From VRUE01 sp963699215 (GTDB lineage Bacteria; Actinomycetota; Thermoleophilia; Solirubrobacterales; 70-9), in NCBI GenBank assembly GCA_963699215.1, contig OY969422.1, forward strand, positions 1,178,001-1,242,000: a DNA stretch of 64,000 bases, written 5' to 3'. This document shows positions 1 to 15,783 of this stretch, piece after piece. The notes under the pieces are model-generated. The model saw nothing but the letters and a program-made list of their open reading frames with translations. It searched no databases and was not told the DNA's origin. The stretch's first letter is position 1. Every line of letters starts with the position of its first letter. The position numbers and the translations under genes are program-made.

Positions 1-1
1 C

Positions 2-409
2 ACGAGCCGCGGGCACCAGTCGTTGCTCATCCCGTACGACAGCACCGGCCAGGCCCGCACCGCCGAGCAGGAGCCAGCGCAGACCTTGACCACTCGGGAC
101 CGCCTGGCCCTCGTCGTCCCCTTCAAGCGCAACGGGCGAGCGCGACCGACCGACCGCGATGTGGTCCCGACCCTGGAGACCGAAGGGCCACCGGGACTCG
201 CCCTCACCGAGAAGGCGATCGACGACTGCCGGTTCCGGATGTTCTCTCTGCACGAGATCGCGGCGGTGATGGCGATGCGCGATCACGTAGACGGCTCTGA
301 GTACCGCGTCCTCGGCAACAAGCGCGAGCGCATGGCTCAGTACGGCAACGCCGTCACGCCCCCAGCGATGGAACTGCTGGTCGGGCGGCTGCTGGAGGTG
401 ATCCAGTGA
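2..409 (+). CDS. C-5 cytosine DNA methyltransferase, C-terminal part (5' end outside window)
   Basis: The reading frame is open from the window edge, so only the last ~135 residues are present. The end contains the C-5 methyltransferase motif X signature (YGNAVTPPAMELLVGRLLE), the segment that packs against the SAM-binding core, preceded by a region with a LTTRDRLALV stretch seen in actinobacterial and phage Dcm-like enzymes. The catalytic PCQ motif and target recognition domain lie upstream and cannot be checked. The stop codon overlaps the GTG of the next gene, so it shares a transcript with the HTH protein and integrase, and probably protects the element's own DNA or modifies the host's. 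Family assignment is fairly secure; sequence specificity is unknown. Confidence 0.75.
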   Translation, partial: TSRGHQSLLIPYDSTGQARTAEQEPAQTLTTRDRLALVVPFKRNGRARPTDRDVVPTLETEGPPGLALTEKAIDDCRFRMFSLHEIAAVMAMRDHVDGSEYRVLGNKRERMAQYGNAVTPPAMELLVGRLLEVIQ

Positions 410-693
410 GCGAAGGGGATGACATTCTGAGCATCGCCGAGGCAGCCGCGATCACGCCCTGGTCGGAGTCTTCGCTGTACCGGATCGCGCAGGAGGGCGG
501 CGACAGCCCCTTCCGCAAGCGTCGGGGGCGCTGGGCGACGACCGCAGCGGACCTCGCCGTGTGGGTCCGAGCCGGTCACGTCCCCAAGAAGCAGGAGCCC
601 GCCACCGATCCGATGCCCAAGGCCCGGCGCGCTCGTCGCCGCCGGGGTAGCGTCCTCTCGGCAGTTCACCACCTACGAGAGGAACACGCATGA
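406..693 (+). CDS. Excisionase-like / MerR-type helix-turn-helix protein
   Basis: 95 residues. Residues ~8-55 (SIAEAAAITPWSESSLYRIA, then RKRRGRWATTAADLAVWV) match the winged-helix fold of DNA-binding excisionases: helix-turn-helix, wing, then a Trp-containing strand. The tail is Arg-rich. It starts with GTG overlapping the methyltransferase stop and overlaps the integrase ATG by 4 bp, so the three are translationally coupled. Position immediately before a tyrosine integrase suggests a recombination directionality factor; a repressor or DNA-binding accessory role is the alternative. Confidence 0.65.
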   Translation: MSEGDDILSIAEAAAITPWSESSLYRIAQEGGDSPFRKRRGRWATTAADLAVWVRAGHVPKKQEPATDPMPKARRARRRRGSVLSAVHHLREEHA

Positions 694-1886
694 GCTCCAT
701 CCACAAGACGCGCTACGGCACCCACGAACTGCGGTGGCGCGAGAACGGGAAGGCGAAGACGCTGACCCGCGACACTCGGGCCGAAGCCGAGCGCGAGCAG
801 GAACGGGTCGACCGCCGGAACGTCGAGGGCAGGCCGGTGATGCGCCGCAAGGACGTCCCGACGCTCGAAGAGTTCTCGATCCAACGCCTCGCCCGCTGGA
901 CCCACCTGGACGAAGACACCTTGAAGGGCTACGCGCTCTTGCTCGAGGCGCACGTCTTCCCCGACCTCGGGCACCTGTCCCTGGTCGAACTGCTGCCGAG
1001 TCGTCTGCAGGAGTGGCAGGACAAGCGGCTAGATGCCGGTGCCGGCCCCTCGTCGATCGGGCGGGTGCAGATGGTGCTCGGGATGATCCTGAAAAAGGCA
1101 GTCCTGCCCTACGAATACATCGACGTCAACCCGATCCTGGCGCTCGACACGCCCGCCTACGAGAAGAAGGCCCACCGCTGGCTCAGCGCCGAAGAGGTCG
1201 AGGCGATCCGGGGCTGGTACCTCGAACGCGACGACCTGGGCTCGGCCGCCTTCGTCTCCGTGCAGGCTTACGTCGGCATCCGGCCGGAGGACACGCTGGC
1301 GCGGATCTGGCCGGACTTCACCCACCACGGCGAGGCCCACGAGCTATCGGTGACGACGAAGAACGTCAACGGCACGATCGTCGCTGGCGACAAGACCGGC
1401 GAGGGTAAGAAGCGCCGCGTCTACGTGCCCGGCCCGGTGGCCGACGACCTTGAGGAATGGCGACTCGCCAGCGGCGGCGCCGGCCTCGTGTTCTACCGCG
1501 CCAAGGACGGCCTGCCGTGGACGAAATCCGACTACGACAACTGGCGAGCCCGGCACCCTCGGAAAGAGAAGGGGACCGGGATCAAGAGGCGCCCGCCCTG
1601 CTTCAAGCGGGCAGCCGAAGACCTCGAACTCGGCGACACCCTCAAGCCGTACGACCTGCGCCACACGTTCGCGTCCCTGGCCGCGTCGGCGGGGTGGACG
1701 GGCGACGAGATAGCCCACCAGCTCGGCAACGGCGTTGACGTCGTGGATCGCGTCTACCGCCACCTGATCGACGCAGCACCAGGCGCCCGGCGTGACCGGC
1801 GCTCGGTCGACGACTACATCCGCGAGGCCCGTGGCCTCGCTCCCCTACCCACCACGAAGGAGGCACCGGTTGCAGCAGCAGCGTGA
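690..1886 (+). CDS. Phage-type tyrosine recombinase (integrase)
   Basis: 398 residues with an N-terminal arm-type DNA-binding region (~1-60), a SAM-like core-binding domain (~65-160) and a C-terminal catalytic domain. Catalytic residues visible are Arg198 (GIRPED), Arg324 with His325 (DLRHTFAS) and nucleophile Tyr356 (RVYRHL). Two positions differ from the consensus: the box II His three residues before Arg324 is Tyr321, and the box III His/Trp (usual LGH) is Asn347 (LGN). Both substitutions occur in some integrases, so activity is plausible but not certain. The gene ends 76 bp before a tRNA-Thr gene, the expected location for an element that recombines at a tRNA. Confidence 0.9.
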   Translation: MSSIHKTRYGTHELRWRENGKAKTLTRDTRAEAEREQERVDRRNVEGRPVMRRKDVPTLEEFSIQRLARWTHLDEDTLKGYALLLEAHVFPDLGHLSLVELLPSRLQEWQDKRLDAGAGPSSIGRVQMVLGMILKKAVLPYEYIDVNPILALDTPAYEKKAHRWLSAEEVEAIRGWYLERDDLGSAAFVSVQAYVGIRPEDTLARIWPDFTHHGEAHELSVTTKNVNGTIVAGDKTGEGKKRRVYVPGPVADDLEEWRLASGGAGLVFYRAKDGLPWTKSDYDNWRARHPRKEKGTGIKRRPPCFKRAAEDLELGDTLKPYDLRHTFASLAASAGWTGDEIAHQLGNGVDVVDRVYRHLIDAAPGARRDRRSVDDYIREARGLAPLPTTKEAPVAAAA

Positions 1887-1962
1887 TCGTTCGGGCAGCG
1901 TTCGGGATCTGGCGCGTGTAGCGCTATCCTCCCGTTCGGGCGCCGCTTCACAGCGCCCTTCC

Positions 1963-2035
<73 letters not shown>

Positions 2036-2097
2036 TACGCGGCCTCGTCTTTGGCCAGTCGGCCAGTCCGGCGGCCAGTCGGTAGCCTGCGCGGCCA

Positions 2098-3240
2098 ATG
2101 GACTTCTCGCTGACCGACGAGCAGCAGGACTTCGTCGCCGCGATCCGCGACTTCTGCGAGCGCGAGTGCGGCACGCAGGAGCAGCGCGAGCAGCTCACCG
2201 AAGGCCACAAGACCCATCACAACGACGCCATCTACAAGCAGATGGCCGAGCTGGGCTGGCTCGGGATCACGATCTCCGAGGAGCACGGCGGCTCGGGCGG
2301 CTCGATGCTCGACGCCTGCCTCTTCATGGAGGAGACCTCGCGCGGGCTCGCCCCGATCGGCGGCTACGCGACGACGCTGATCGTCGCCGGGGCCACGCAG
2401 CGCTTCGGCACCGACGAGCAGAAGAAGGAGATCCTCGGTGGCATCGCCGGCGGCGCGGTCGAGGCGATCGCGATGACCGAGCCCGAGGCCGGCTCCGACG
2501 TCGGCTCCCTCACCGCCTCGGCCGAGCAGGTCGACGGCGGCTTCGTCCTCAACGGGCAGAAGGTCTTCATCTCCAACGCCCACATCGCCGACCACATCCT
2601 CGTCGTCTGCCGTACGACCAAGGGCGAGTCCAAGCACGAGGGCCTCTCGATGATCTGGCTGCCGCGCGAGACCGACGGGCTGGAGATCGTCCCGATCAAG
2701 ACGATGGGCGGCGAAGAGACCAACACGCTCTACCTGACCGACGTCGAGGCGTCGGCGGATGCGCTGCTCGGCCAGGTCGACCAGGCCTGGACGCAGCTGA
2801 TGGCGGGGCTCAACGTCGAGCGGCTGATCCTCGCCGCGACGATGCTGGGGATCGCCCAGCGGGTCCTCGACGACACGCTCGCCTACGTCAAGGAGCGCAA
2901 GCAGTTCGGCCGCCCGATCGGCTCCTTCCAGGCGCTCCAGCACCGGATCGCCGATATGGCGACCGAAATCGAGGCGGCCCGCCTGATGACCCGCTGGGTC
3001 GCGACGCTGACCGACGAGGACCCTGGCCGCATGTTGCCGCGCGAGGCCTCGATGGTGAAGCTGCACGTGACCGAGATCGCCAAACGGGTCTCGGTCGAGG
3101 GGATGCAGATGATGGGCGGCTACGGCTACTCCTCCGAGTACGACATGGAGCGCCTGGTGCGCGCCACCATGGTCTCCACGATCTACGGCGGCACGAGCGA
3201 GATCCAGCGCACGATCATCGCCAAAACGCTCGGCCTATAG
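2098..3240 (+). CDS. Acyl-CoA dehydrogenase
   Basis: 380 residues, normal length for the family: N-terminal helical domain, middle beta domain (AMTEPEAGSDVGSL flavin-binding segment) and C-terminal helical domain ending with the GYGYSSEYDMERLVRA signature. It oxidises acyl-CoA to 2-enoyl-CoA with FAD and passes electrons to ETF. The medium-chain-type catalytic Glu near the C terminus is Gly364 (YGGTSEIQR). A Glu is present at residue 241 (NVERL), where isovaleryl- and long-chain enzymes carry the base, so the active site is probably of that type. It is a single-gene unit 62 bp after the tRNA. Exact substrate cannot be told. Confidence 0.93.
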   Translation: MDFSLTDEQQDFVAAIRDFCERECGTQEQREQLTEGHKTHHNDAIYKQMAELGWLGITISEEHGGSGGSMLDACLFMEETSRGLAPIGGYATTLIVAGATQRFGTDEQKKEILGGIAGGAVEAIAMTEPEAGSDVGSLTASAEQVDGGFVLNGQKVFISNAHIADHILVVCRTTKGESKHEGLSMIWLPRETDGLEIVPIKTMGGEETNTLYLTDVEASADALLGQVDQAWTQLMAGLNVERLILAATMLGIAQRVLDDTLAYVKERKQFGRPIGSFQALQHRIADMATEIEAARLMTRWVATLTDEDPGRMLPREASMVKLHVTEIAKRVSVEGMQMMGGYGYSSEYDMERLVRATMVSTIYGGTSEIQRTIIAKTLGL

Positions 3241-3249
3241 CCCGGGCGA

Positions 3250-3281
3250 GTTTGTCACCCATAGGGTTACTAAGGCGCCCC
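3250..3281. repeat. 32-bp direct repeat, left copy, at the 3' end of the DUF559 gene
   Basis: It matches 28 of 32 bases of the copy at 4103-4134. The core is a near-palindrome, GTCACCC-ATA-GGGTTAC. The TAG stop codon of the minus-strand gene (3272-3270) lies inside the repeat. Confidence 0.85.
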
Positions 3282-4115
3282 AGCGGTGGGAGTGAGCAGG
3301 GGACGCAGGGCGGCGAGGACGCTCCTTGGTTCCTCGAAGACCTGGCGGTGGGAGAGCCGCACGACCTGGTAGCCCAGCGTCCGCAGCCTCAGGTCCCTGG
3401 CCCGGTCCCCCTCGAACGCCGCCTGGCCTCGGTGGGCTCTGTAGCCGTCGGTCTCCACGATCAACCGCCGCTCCACCCAGCAGAAGTCGACCGTCATCGC
3501 TCCAATGAGCTTGTTCACCACAGGCTTGGGCAGGTGGTGGCGACTGCAGAGCCAGAGGAATCGACGCTCCAACTCGCTGCGTGTTTTGTCCGTCTCGATG
3601 TCCGGGCCAGTCTGCAGGCGGAGGAAATCGGCTTGCCGGATGGCCCGACGCAGCTCGTGCGCGGGGATTGCACTTCCCAAGTCCGCGAGGGTGCGAGCAG
3701 GTGAGGTGACGGGAATTCCGCGGTGGCTGGCGACCTCTCGGGGCTCCAGGGAGACGGGTCGGTGGACGCGGATGCCCCGGCGCTGCGCTCGCCCTCCCCG
3801 TCCTGGCAGCGAGACATTCACCGGTCCATCGGTGCATGGGAGAAGGTCCCACAGCGCCGCCGCGCTGCGATGGCTGAGGATGGCGCCGTTCCCCAAGGCC
3901 AATACTGCAGCCATCCACCGTCGCTCATTGCTAGGAGCGATATGGCCCACGGCGTAGACGCCGCGATGAAGCCTGTGCAGACGCCCGGTCTTGCATCGCT
4001 TTGCGATTGCATTCCTGCCGAGCCCAGCCGCTTGAAGCTGAGCGCTGGAGATCGCGCCGTATTGCCGCCCGGCAACCTGCGCGATCCTGGTATCTGGGGC
4101 GTGTTTGTCACCCAT
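3270..4115 (-). CDS. AbiEi-like N-terminal domain + DUF559 (Vsr-like) nuclease domain protein
   Basis: 281 residues. Residues ~10-60 (ARQYG...RGVYAVGH) match the winged-helix domain of type IV AbiEi antitoxins. Residues ~180-275 match DUF559, related to very-short-patch-repair endonucleases: VDFCW, then the acidic motif VETDGY, then DRARD and GYQVVRLS. The putative catalytic Asp and Glu/Asp are present. Such proteins are abundant, often multi-copy, in actinobacteria; their biological role is unproven, with DNA cleavage or toxin-antitoxin function as candidates. The gene stands alone and opposes its neighbours. Its start and stop codons both lie inside copies of a 32-bp repeat, suggesting movement as a cassette. 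No clear ribosome binding site is visible before the ATG. Confidence 0.8.
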   Translation of the reverse strand: MGDKHAPDTRIAQVAGRQYGAISSAQLQAAGLGRNAIAKRCKTGRLHRLHRGVYAVGHIAPSNERRWMAAVLALGNGAILSHRSAAALWDLLPCTDGPVNVSLPGRGGRAQRRGIRVHRPVSLEPREVASHRGIPVTSPARTLADLGSAIPAHELRRAIRQADFLRLQTGPDIETDKTRSELERRFLWLCSRHHLPKPVVNKLIGAMTVDFCWVERRLIVETDGYRAHRGQAAFEGDRARDLRLRTLGYQVVRLSHRQVFEEPRSVLAALRPLLTPTAGAP

Positions 4116-4134
4116 GAGGTGACTAAGTCGCCCC
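4103..4134. repeat. 32-bp direct repeat, right copy, at the 5' end of the DUF559 gene
   Basis: Same orientation as 3250-3281 with 4 mismatches. It contains a perfect inverted repeat GTCACC-CATGA-GGTGAC (4107-4123), and the minus-strand ATG (4115-4113) lies in the palindrome loop. Confidence 0.85.
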
Positions 4135-4293
4135 GGGGCGGCGATTCGCCCCCGGCGGCAGAGCGGCGCATTGGCCGAAGGTCCTCCTTGCGAGGAATCC
4201 CTGGGCGCCGCTGAGCGCTATTCTTTCGTTCAGCCTCGCGCCTCGGCCCGGGGTTTTCTCTTGTAACGGCGTCCGTTCGGCAACGAGGAGAAC

Positions 4294-4458
4294 ATGGCAC
4301 GCGGAGATGTCCGCATCGCGGTGACGCTGGCTTGCGAAGACTGCAAGCGGCGCAACTACCAGAGCAACAAGTCGCGGCGGAACTCGCCGGACCGGATCGA
4401 GCTGCGCAAGTACTGCCGCTGGTGCGGCAAGCACACGGCGCACAAGGAGACGCGCTAG
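4294..4458 (+). CDS. rpmG: 50S ribosomal protein L33
   Basis: 54 residues, normal length. It contains two CxxC zinc-ribbon pairs (CEDC and CRWC), so this is the zinc-binding form. A strong ribosome binding site (GAGGAG, 4285-4290) precedes the ATG. It opens the rpmG-secE-nusG-rplK-rplA run, the standard actinobacterial order. A TATTCT hexamer at 4219-4224 could be the operon -10, but no good -35 lies at proper spacing. Confidence 0.95.
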   Translation: MARGDVRIAVTLACEDCKRRNYQSNKSRRNSPDRIELRKYCRWCGKHTAHKETR

Positions 4459-4464
4459 CCGCCC

Positions 4465-4986
4465 ATGGCTAAGACCCGCGCACAGCGCAAGGCCGAGCGC
4501 CGCGCCCGCGAAGCCGAAGAGCAGAAGCGCTCCGGCGACGGCCGCAAGTCCGACTCGCGGGCCCAGCACGACACCCAGGTCCCGGTCTCCGGCGACATCG
4601 CCGAGATCGAGGCGGTCGAGGCCGGAATGGCCGCCGGCGCTCCCGAAGCCGAGCTCGAAACCCCGGACGCGCCGAAGCCGCGCAGCCTGCGGCGCACGGA
4701 GGCGAGGGAAGCCAAGCAGGCCGAGAAGCGCCAGCGCGAGGAGCAGAAGCGCCGCGAGCGCGAGCAGCTCGCCAAGCGCCAGAAGCAGGCGCAGGCGGAG
4801 CGTCAGCGTGGCGGCGTCATCGGCTTCCTCGTCTCCTGCTGGGCGGAGCTGCGCAAAGTCCAGTGGCCGGACCGCGAAACGCTCGTGCAGGCGACCGCGG
4901 TGACGATCATCTTCGTCGCCGTCGCTGCCGCCTATCTCGGCGCTCTCGACAGCGCCTTCAGCTTCCTCATCAAGCAGATCCTCTAG
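4465..4986 (+). CDS. secE: Preprotein translocase subunit SecE
   Basis: 173 residues. Only the last ~60 are the conserved SecE part: an amphipathic helix with the WPDRETL motif, then one transmembrane helix (VTIIFVAVAAAYLGAL). The first ~110 residues are a charged Arg/Glu/Lys-rich, probably coiled or disordered extension, longer than in most bacteria though extended SecE is common in actinobacteria. It clamps SecY in the Sec channel. It lies 6 bp after rpmG and 29 bp before nusG. Confidence 0.95.
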   Translation: MAKTRAQRKAERRAREAEEQKRSGDGRKSDSRAQHDTQVPVSGDIAEIEAVEAGMAAGAPEAELETPDAPKPRSLRRTEAREAKQAEKRQREEQKRREREQLAKRQKQAQAERQRGGVIGFLVSCWAELRKVQWPDRETLVQATAVTIIFVAVAAAYLGALDSAFSFLIKQIL

Positions 4987-5015
4987 CGGGATCCCAAGAC
5001 AAAGGCGACCTCCAG

Positions 5016-5540
5016 ATGTATCGCTGGTACGTGATCAACACCTACTCCGGGCACGAGAACAAGGTCAAGCACAACCTCGAGCACCGGGTTCAGACGATGA
5101 GCCAGAACCGCAACGTGCGGCAGGTCGTCGTGCCGACCGAGCAGGTGATGGAGGTCAACAAAGAAGGCCAGAAAGAATCGAAGGAGAAACGGACGATGCC
5201 CGGCTACGTCCTGGTCAACATGGAGATGACCGACGACGCCTGGGGCCTGGTCAAGAACACGCCGGGGGTCACCGGCTTCGTCGGCGCCCGCAACAAGCCG
5301 GTGCCGCTCTCCAAACCGGAGGTCGACCGCCTCCTGCACCGCGAGACCGCCGAGCGGCCGCGCACTCAGGCGCAGTTCTCGATCGGCGAGTCGGTCAAGG
5401 TCATCTCCGGCCCGCTCTCCGATTTCTCCGGCGAGATCGCCGAGATCAACGAGGACGCAGCCAAACTGAAGGTGCTGGTTTCGATCTTCGGCCGCGAGAC
5501 CCCGGTCGAGGTCAACTACGACCAAGTCAAGAAGATCTAA
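5016..5540 (+). CDS. nusG: Transcription termination/antitermination factor NusG
   Basis: 174 residues, normal length. It begins MYRWYVINTYSGHENKVK, the NGN domain contacting the RNA polymerase clamp; residues ~120-174 are the KOW domain (VISGPLSDFSGEIAEI) that binds Rho or S10. The frame stays open upstream, but this ATG matches the family start. It sits 13 bp before rplK. Confidence 0.96.
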   Translation: MYRWYVINTYSGHENKVKHNLEHRVQTMSQNRNVRQVVVPTEQVMEVNKEGQKESKEKRTMPGYVLVNMEMTDDAWGLVKNTPGVTGFVGARNKPVPLSKPEVDRLLHRETAERPRTQAQFSIGESVKVISGPLSDFSGEIAEINEDAAKLKVLVSIFGRETPVEVNYDQVKKI

Positions 5541-5553
5541 GCTCCCCGGTCCG

Positions 5554-5976
5554 ATGGCGAAGAAAGTCCTCACCCTCATCAAGCTGCAGATCCAGGCGGG
5601 CAACGCCAACCCGGCACCGCCGGTCGGCCCGGCGCTGGGTCAGCACGGCGTCAACATCATGGAGTTCTGCAAAGCCTTCAACGCCCAGACGCAGAGCGAG
5701 GGCGGCACGATCATCCCGGTCGAGATCACCGTCTACGAGGACCGCAGCTTCGACTTCGTCACCAAGACGCCGCCGGCGGCGGTGTTGATCCGCGAAGCGA
5801 TCGGGATCAAGAAGGGCTCCGGCGAGCCGCACGTCAACAAAGTCGGCACGATCTCGATGGACCAGGTCCGCCAGATCGCCGAGCGCAAGATGCCCGACCT
5901 CAACGCCAACGACCTCGACGCGGCCTCGAAGATCATTGCCGGCACCGCCCGCTCGATGGGCGTGGACGTCAAATAG
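5554..5976 (+). CDS. rplK: 50S ribosomal protein L11
   Basis: 140 residues, standard length. The N-terminal domain has the PPVGPALGQHGVNIMEFCKAFN signature in pieces (PPVGPALGQHG at ~20-30); the C-terminal rRNA-binding domain ends ARSMGVDVK. L11 forms the GTPase-associated centre with 23S rRNA and L10-L12. The stop is 2 bp before rplA. Confidence 0.97.
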   Translation: MAKKVLTLIKLQIQAGNANPAPPVGPALGQHGVNIMEFCKAFNAQTQSEGGTIIPVEITVYEDRSFDFVTKTPPAAVLIREAIGIKKGSGEPHVNKVGTISMDQVRQIAERKMPDLNANDLDAASKIIAGTARSMGVDVK

Positions 5977-5978
5977 AC

Positions 5979-6734
5979 ATGGCCCACGGCAAGCGCTACC
6001 GCAAACAGCTCGACAAGGTCCAGCGCGAGCGGGACTACCCGCCCGCCGAGGCGATCTCGCTGATCAAGGAGACCGCGAGCGCCGGCTTCGACGAGACGGT
6101 CGAGCTGCACATGCGGCTCGGCGTCAACGTCCGCCACGCAGAGGAGCAGCTGCGCGGCACCCTCGCCTTGCCGCATGGGCTGGGCAAAGACGTGACGATC
6201 GCCGTCTTCGCCGAAGGCCAGCAGGCCCGCGACGCGGAGGCCGCCGGTGCGGACTTCGTCGGCGGCCAGGACATGGTCGAGAAAGTCCAGGAGGGCTGGA
6301 CCGACTTCGACGTGGTGATCTCGACCCCGGACATGATGAAGACGGTCGGCCAGCTCGGCCGGGTGCTCGGTCCGCAGGGGAAGATGCCGAACCCGAAGGT
6401 CGGCACGGTCACCGACGACATCGAGAAGGCGGTGACCGAGTCGAAGGCGGGCAAGATCGAGTACCGCACCGACCGCCAGGCGATCGTCCACCTTGCGATC
6501 GGCAAGGCCAGCTTCGACGAGCAGAAATTGCTCGACAACTGCCTCGCGGTGATCGACGAGATCGTCCGCGCCAAGCCGTCTTCGTCGAAGGGCAAGTACA
6601 TCCTCTCGGCAACGCTGACGACGACGATGGGCCCGGGGATCCGCGTCGATGCTGGCAAGACCGGTGAGCGCGAGGTCGCCGCGAGCGCCGCGGCCGAGAC
6701 CACCGAGCCCGCACCGGAGCCCGCGACCGCCTAA
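5979..6734 (+). CDS. rplA: 50S ribosomal protein L1
   Basis: 251 residues. Two-domain L1 fold with the conserved LGPQGKMPNPKVGTVT segment (~130). A short Ala/Glu/Pro tail (last ~20 residues) extends beyond the usual end. L1 forms the E-site stalk and in many bacteria represses its own operon by binding the mRNA. It is co-directional with rplK, 2 bp apart. Confidence 0.97.
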   Translation: MAHGKRYRKQLDKVQRERDYPPAEAISLIKETASAGFDETVELHMRLGVNVRHAEEQLRGTLALPHGLGKDVTIAVFAEGQQARDAEAAGADFVGGQDMVEKVQEGWTDFDVVISTPDMMKTVGQLGRVLGPQGKMPNPKVGTVTDDIEKAVTESKAGKIEYRTDRQAIVHLAIGKASFDEQKLLDNCLAVIDEIVRAKPSSSKGKYILSATLTTTMGPGIRVDAGKTGEREVAASAAAETTEPAPEPATA

Positions 6735-6750
6735 ACTCCCCCGCCGCGCG

Positions 6751-6800
6751 AACCCAAGACCACCGGCAGGGCTAAGCCCGCAAGTCCGGTGCAGGTGAGA
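6751..6800 (+). promoter_or_regulatory. Ribosomal protein L10 leader
   Basis: In the 67-bp rplA-rplJ gap, AAGACCACCGG is followed by a small inner hairpin (GGGCTAAGCCC) and CCGGTGCAGGTGAGAC just before the rplJ ATG. CACCGG pairs with CCGGTG, and GCAGGTGA is a hallmark of the L10-leader family. There the L10-L12 complex binds its own mRNA to repress translation of rplJ-rplL. The match is by eye; a covariance model search would confirm it. Confidence 0.7.
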
Positions 6801-6801
6801 C

Positions 6802-7497
6802 ATGAATAGAGACGAAAAGGCACAGGCAATAGAGGAGATCGCCGCCCAGATAGAGGGCGCCGAGGCGATCTTCGCGGTCGATTACCGGGGCATCAGCGTT
6901 CCCCAGGCGGCCGAACTGCGCGGCAAGCTGCGCGAAGCCGACGCCAGCTTCCGCATCGTCAAGAACCGCCTCACCAAACGGGCCGCCGAGCAGGCCGGCG
7001 AGGACCGCCTCGGCGAGTTTTTGCAGGGCCCGACCGCGCTGGCCTTCGTCCGCGGCGACACCGCCCAGGCGGCGAAGGCGATCTCGACCTTCAACAAAGA
7101 GCACGAGGTCCTCACCTTCAAGGGCGGCTTCATGGGCGACCTCGGGCTCGACGAGGAAAAGTTCAAGTCGATCGCCCGCCTGCCCGCCCGCGAAGTGCTC
7201 GACGGCCAGCTCGCCGGCGTAGTAGCCAGCCCGCTGACCGGACTCGTTCGTGGCTTGGGTTCCATGATCCAAGGGCTGGCATCGCAGCTCGGCCAAATCG
7301 CTGAGAAGGGGCTCGTTACTGGCGAGGCTCCGGACTCGCCGCCCGCGGAGGCAGAGGCCGAGGATGCGCCCGCCGACGAGGCGCCGGCTGCGGAGCCCGA
7401 GGAGCCCGCTGCGGACGCTGGTGAGGAAGCCCCCGCCGATGAGACTTCTGAGCAGGACGAGACTTCTAAAGACGACGACAGCAAGGAAGAGGAGTAG
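6802..7497 (+). CDS. rplJ: 50S ribosomal protein L10 with acidic C-terminal tail
   Basis: 231 residues against a usual ~170. The first ~175 are the normal L10 fold (rRNA-binding domain, then the helix that carries L12 dimers). The last ~55 are an Ala/Glu/Asp/Pro tail ending SKDDDSKEEE. Long acidic L10 tails occur in some actinobacteria. It is preceded by an L10 leader and abuts rplL with no gap, so the two are translationally coupled. Confidence 0.96.
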   Translation: MNRDEKAQAIEEIAAQIEGAEAIFAVDYRGISVPQAAELRGKLREADASFRIVKNRLTKRAAEQAGEDRLGEFLQGPTALAFVRGDTAQAAKAISTFNKEHEVLTFKGGFMGDLGLDEEKFKSIARLPAREVLDGQLAGVVASPLTGLVRGLGSMIQGLASQLGQIAEKGLVTGEAPDSPPAEAEAEDAPADEAPAAEPEEPAADAGEEAPADETSEQDETSKDDDSKEEE

Positions 7498-7893
7498 ATG
7501 GCAACCAAGATTTCAACCGAGGATTGGATCGAGGAGCTGAAAGGCATCTCGGTACTCGAGCTCTCCGAGCGGATCAAAGCGCTCGAGGAGGAGTTCGGCG
7601 TCTCCGCGACCGCGGTCGCTGCGGCGGCTCCGGCTGCTGCCGGCGCTCCGGCGGGCGACGGCGACGGCGGGGGCGAAGAGTCCTCAACGGTCGACGTGGT
7701 GCTGACCGAGGTCGGCGGCCAGAAGGTGCCCGTGATCAAGGTCGTCCGCGCCGCCACTGGGCTCGGCCTGAAAGAGGCCAAGGCGATCGTCGACGAGGCC
7801 CCGAAAGCGATCAAAGAGGGCATCGAGCGCGACGAAGCCGAGAAGATCAAAGGGGAACTCGAGGAGGCCGGCGCCACCGTCGAGCTCAAATAA
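7498..7893 (+). CDS. rplL: 50S ribosomal protein L7/L12
   Basis: 131 residues. N-terminal dimerisation domain (~1-35), Ala/Gly hinge (~36-62), and C-terminal factor-binding domain with KVPVIKVVRAATGLGLKEAK. It forms the flexible stalk that recruits EF-Tu and EF-G. The ATG directly follows the rplJ stop; a 156-bp leader separates it from rpoB. Confidence 0.97.
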   Translation: MATKISTEDWIEELKGISVLELSERIKALEEEFGVSATAVAAAAPAAAGAPAGDGDGGGEESSTVDVVLTEVGGQKVPVIKVVRAATGLGLKEAKAIVDEAPKAIKEGIERDEAEKIKGELEEAGATVELK

Positions 7894-8049
7894 AGCCCGC
7901 ACCGACCGCGAATGGATCGTAGGCAGGGAGCCGATCCAGCGGCCGAGCGCGCCCGTATGTTATTTTTCGCGGTCGCGCGCCTGTTGTCATCCCCTGCCCA
8001 TATCTGCGCTGTTTCCACGTCCCTCTGACCGTCTGAGGAGTCGCCGACT

Positions 8050-15677
<7,628 letters not shown>

Positions 15678-15680
15678 GTG

Positions 15681-15702
15681 GGAGGGGCACCCCGCCCCTC
15701 CT
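15681..15702. other. Hairpin just after rpoC
   Basis: GGAGGGGC pairs with GCCCCTCC around an ACCCC loop, starting 3 bp after the rpoC stop. There is no T-tract, so it is more likely an RNA-end stabiliser or part of a compound terminator with the stronger hairpin at 15784-15813. Between them TTTGATGG/CCATCGAA can also pair (one G-U). Confidence 0.45.
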
Positions 15703-15783
15703 CACGAACGCTTGCATTCGTCCTACCGAGCTTTGATGGACAGTTATGCCCCCTGTGGGGGGTAGAAAGCTCCATCGAACGCG

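Larger units (their letters stand above)
1..1962. mobile_element. End of an integrative element adjoining tRNA-Thr
   Basis: Three co-directional, overlapping genes (methyltransferase, excisionase-like HTH, tyrosine integrase) run up to a tRNA gene, after which chromosomal genes begin. This is the usual int-proximal end of a prophage or integrative conjugative element. The other end and the second att copy lie outside the window, so the att core cannot be defined. The element lies on the 5' side of the tRNA, which is less common than 3'-side insertion; either attP restores the tRNA or the crossover lies in its 5' half. Confidence 0.55.

Noticed and set aside
4188..4224. TTGCGA ... TATTCT as promoter of rpmG-secE-nusG
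   Set aside because: The spacer is 25 bp; only the -10-like hexamer is plausible.
7984..8006. TTGTCA ... TATCTG as an rpoB promoter
   Set aside because: The spacer is only 11 bp, too short for a sigma-70-type promoter.
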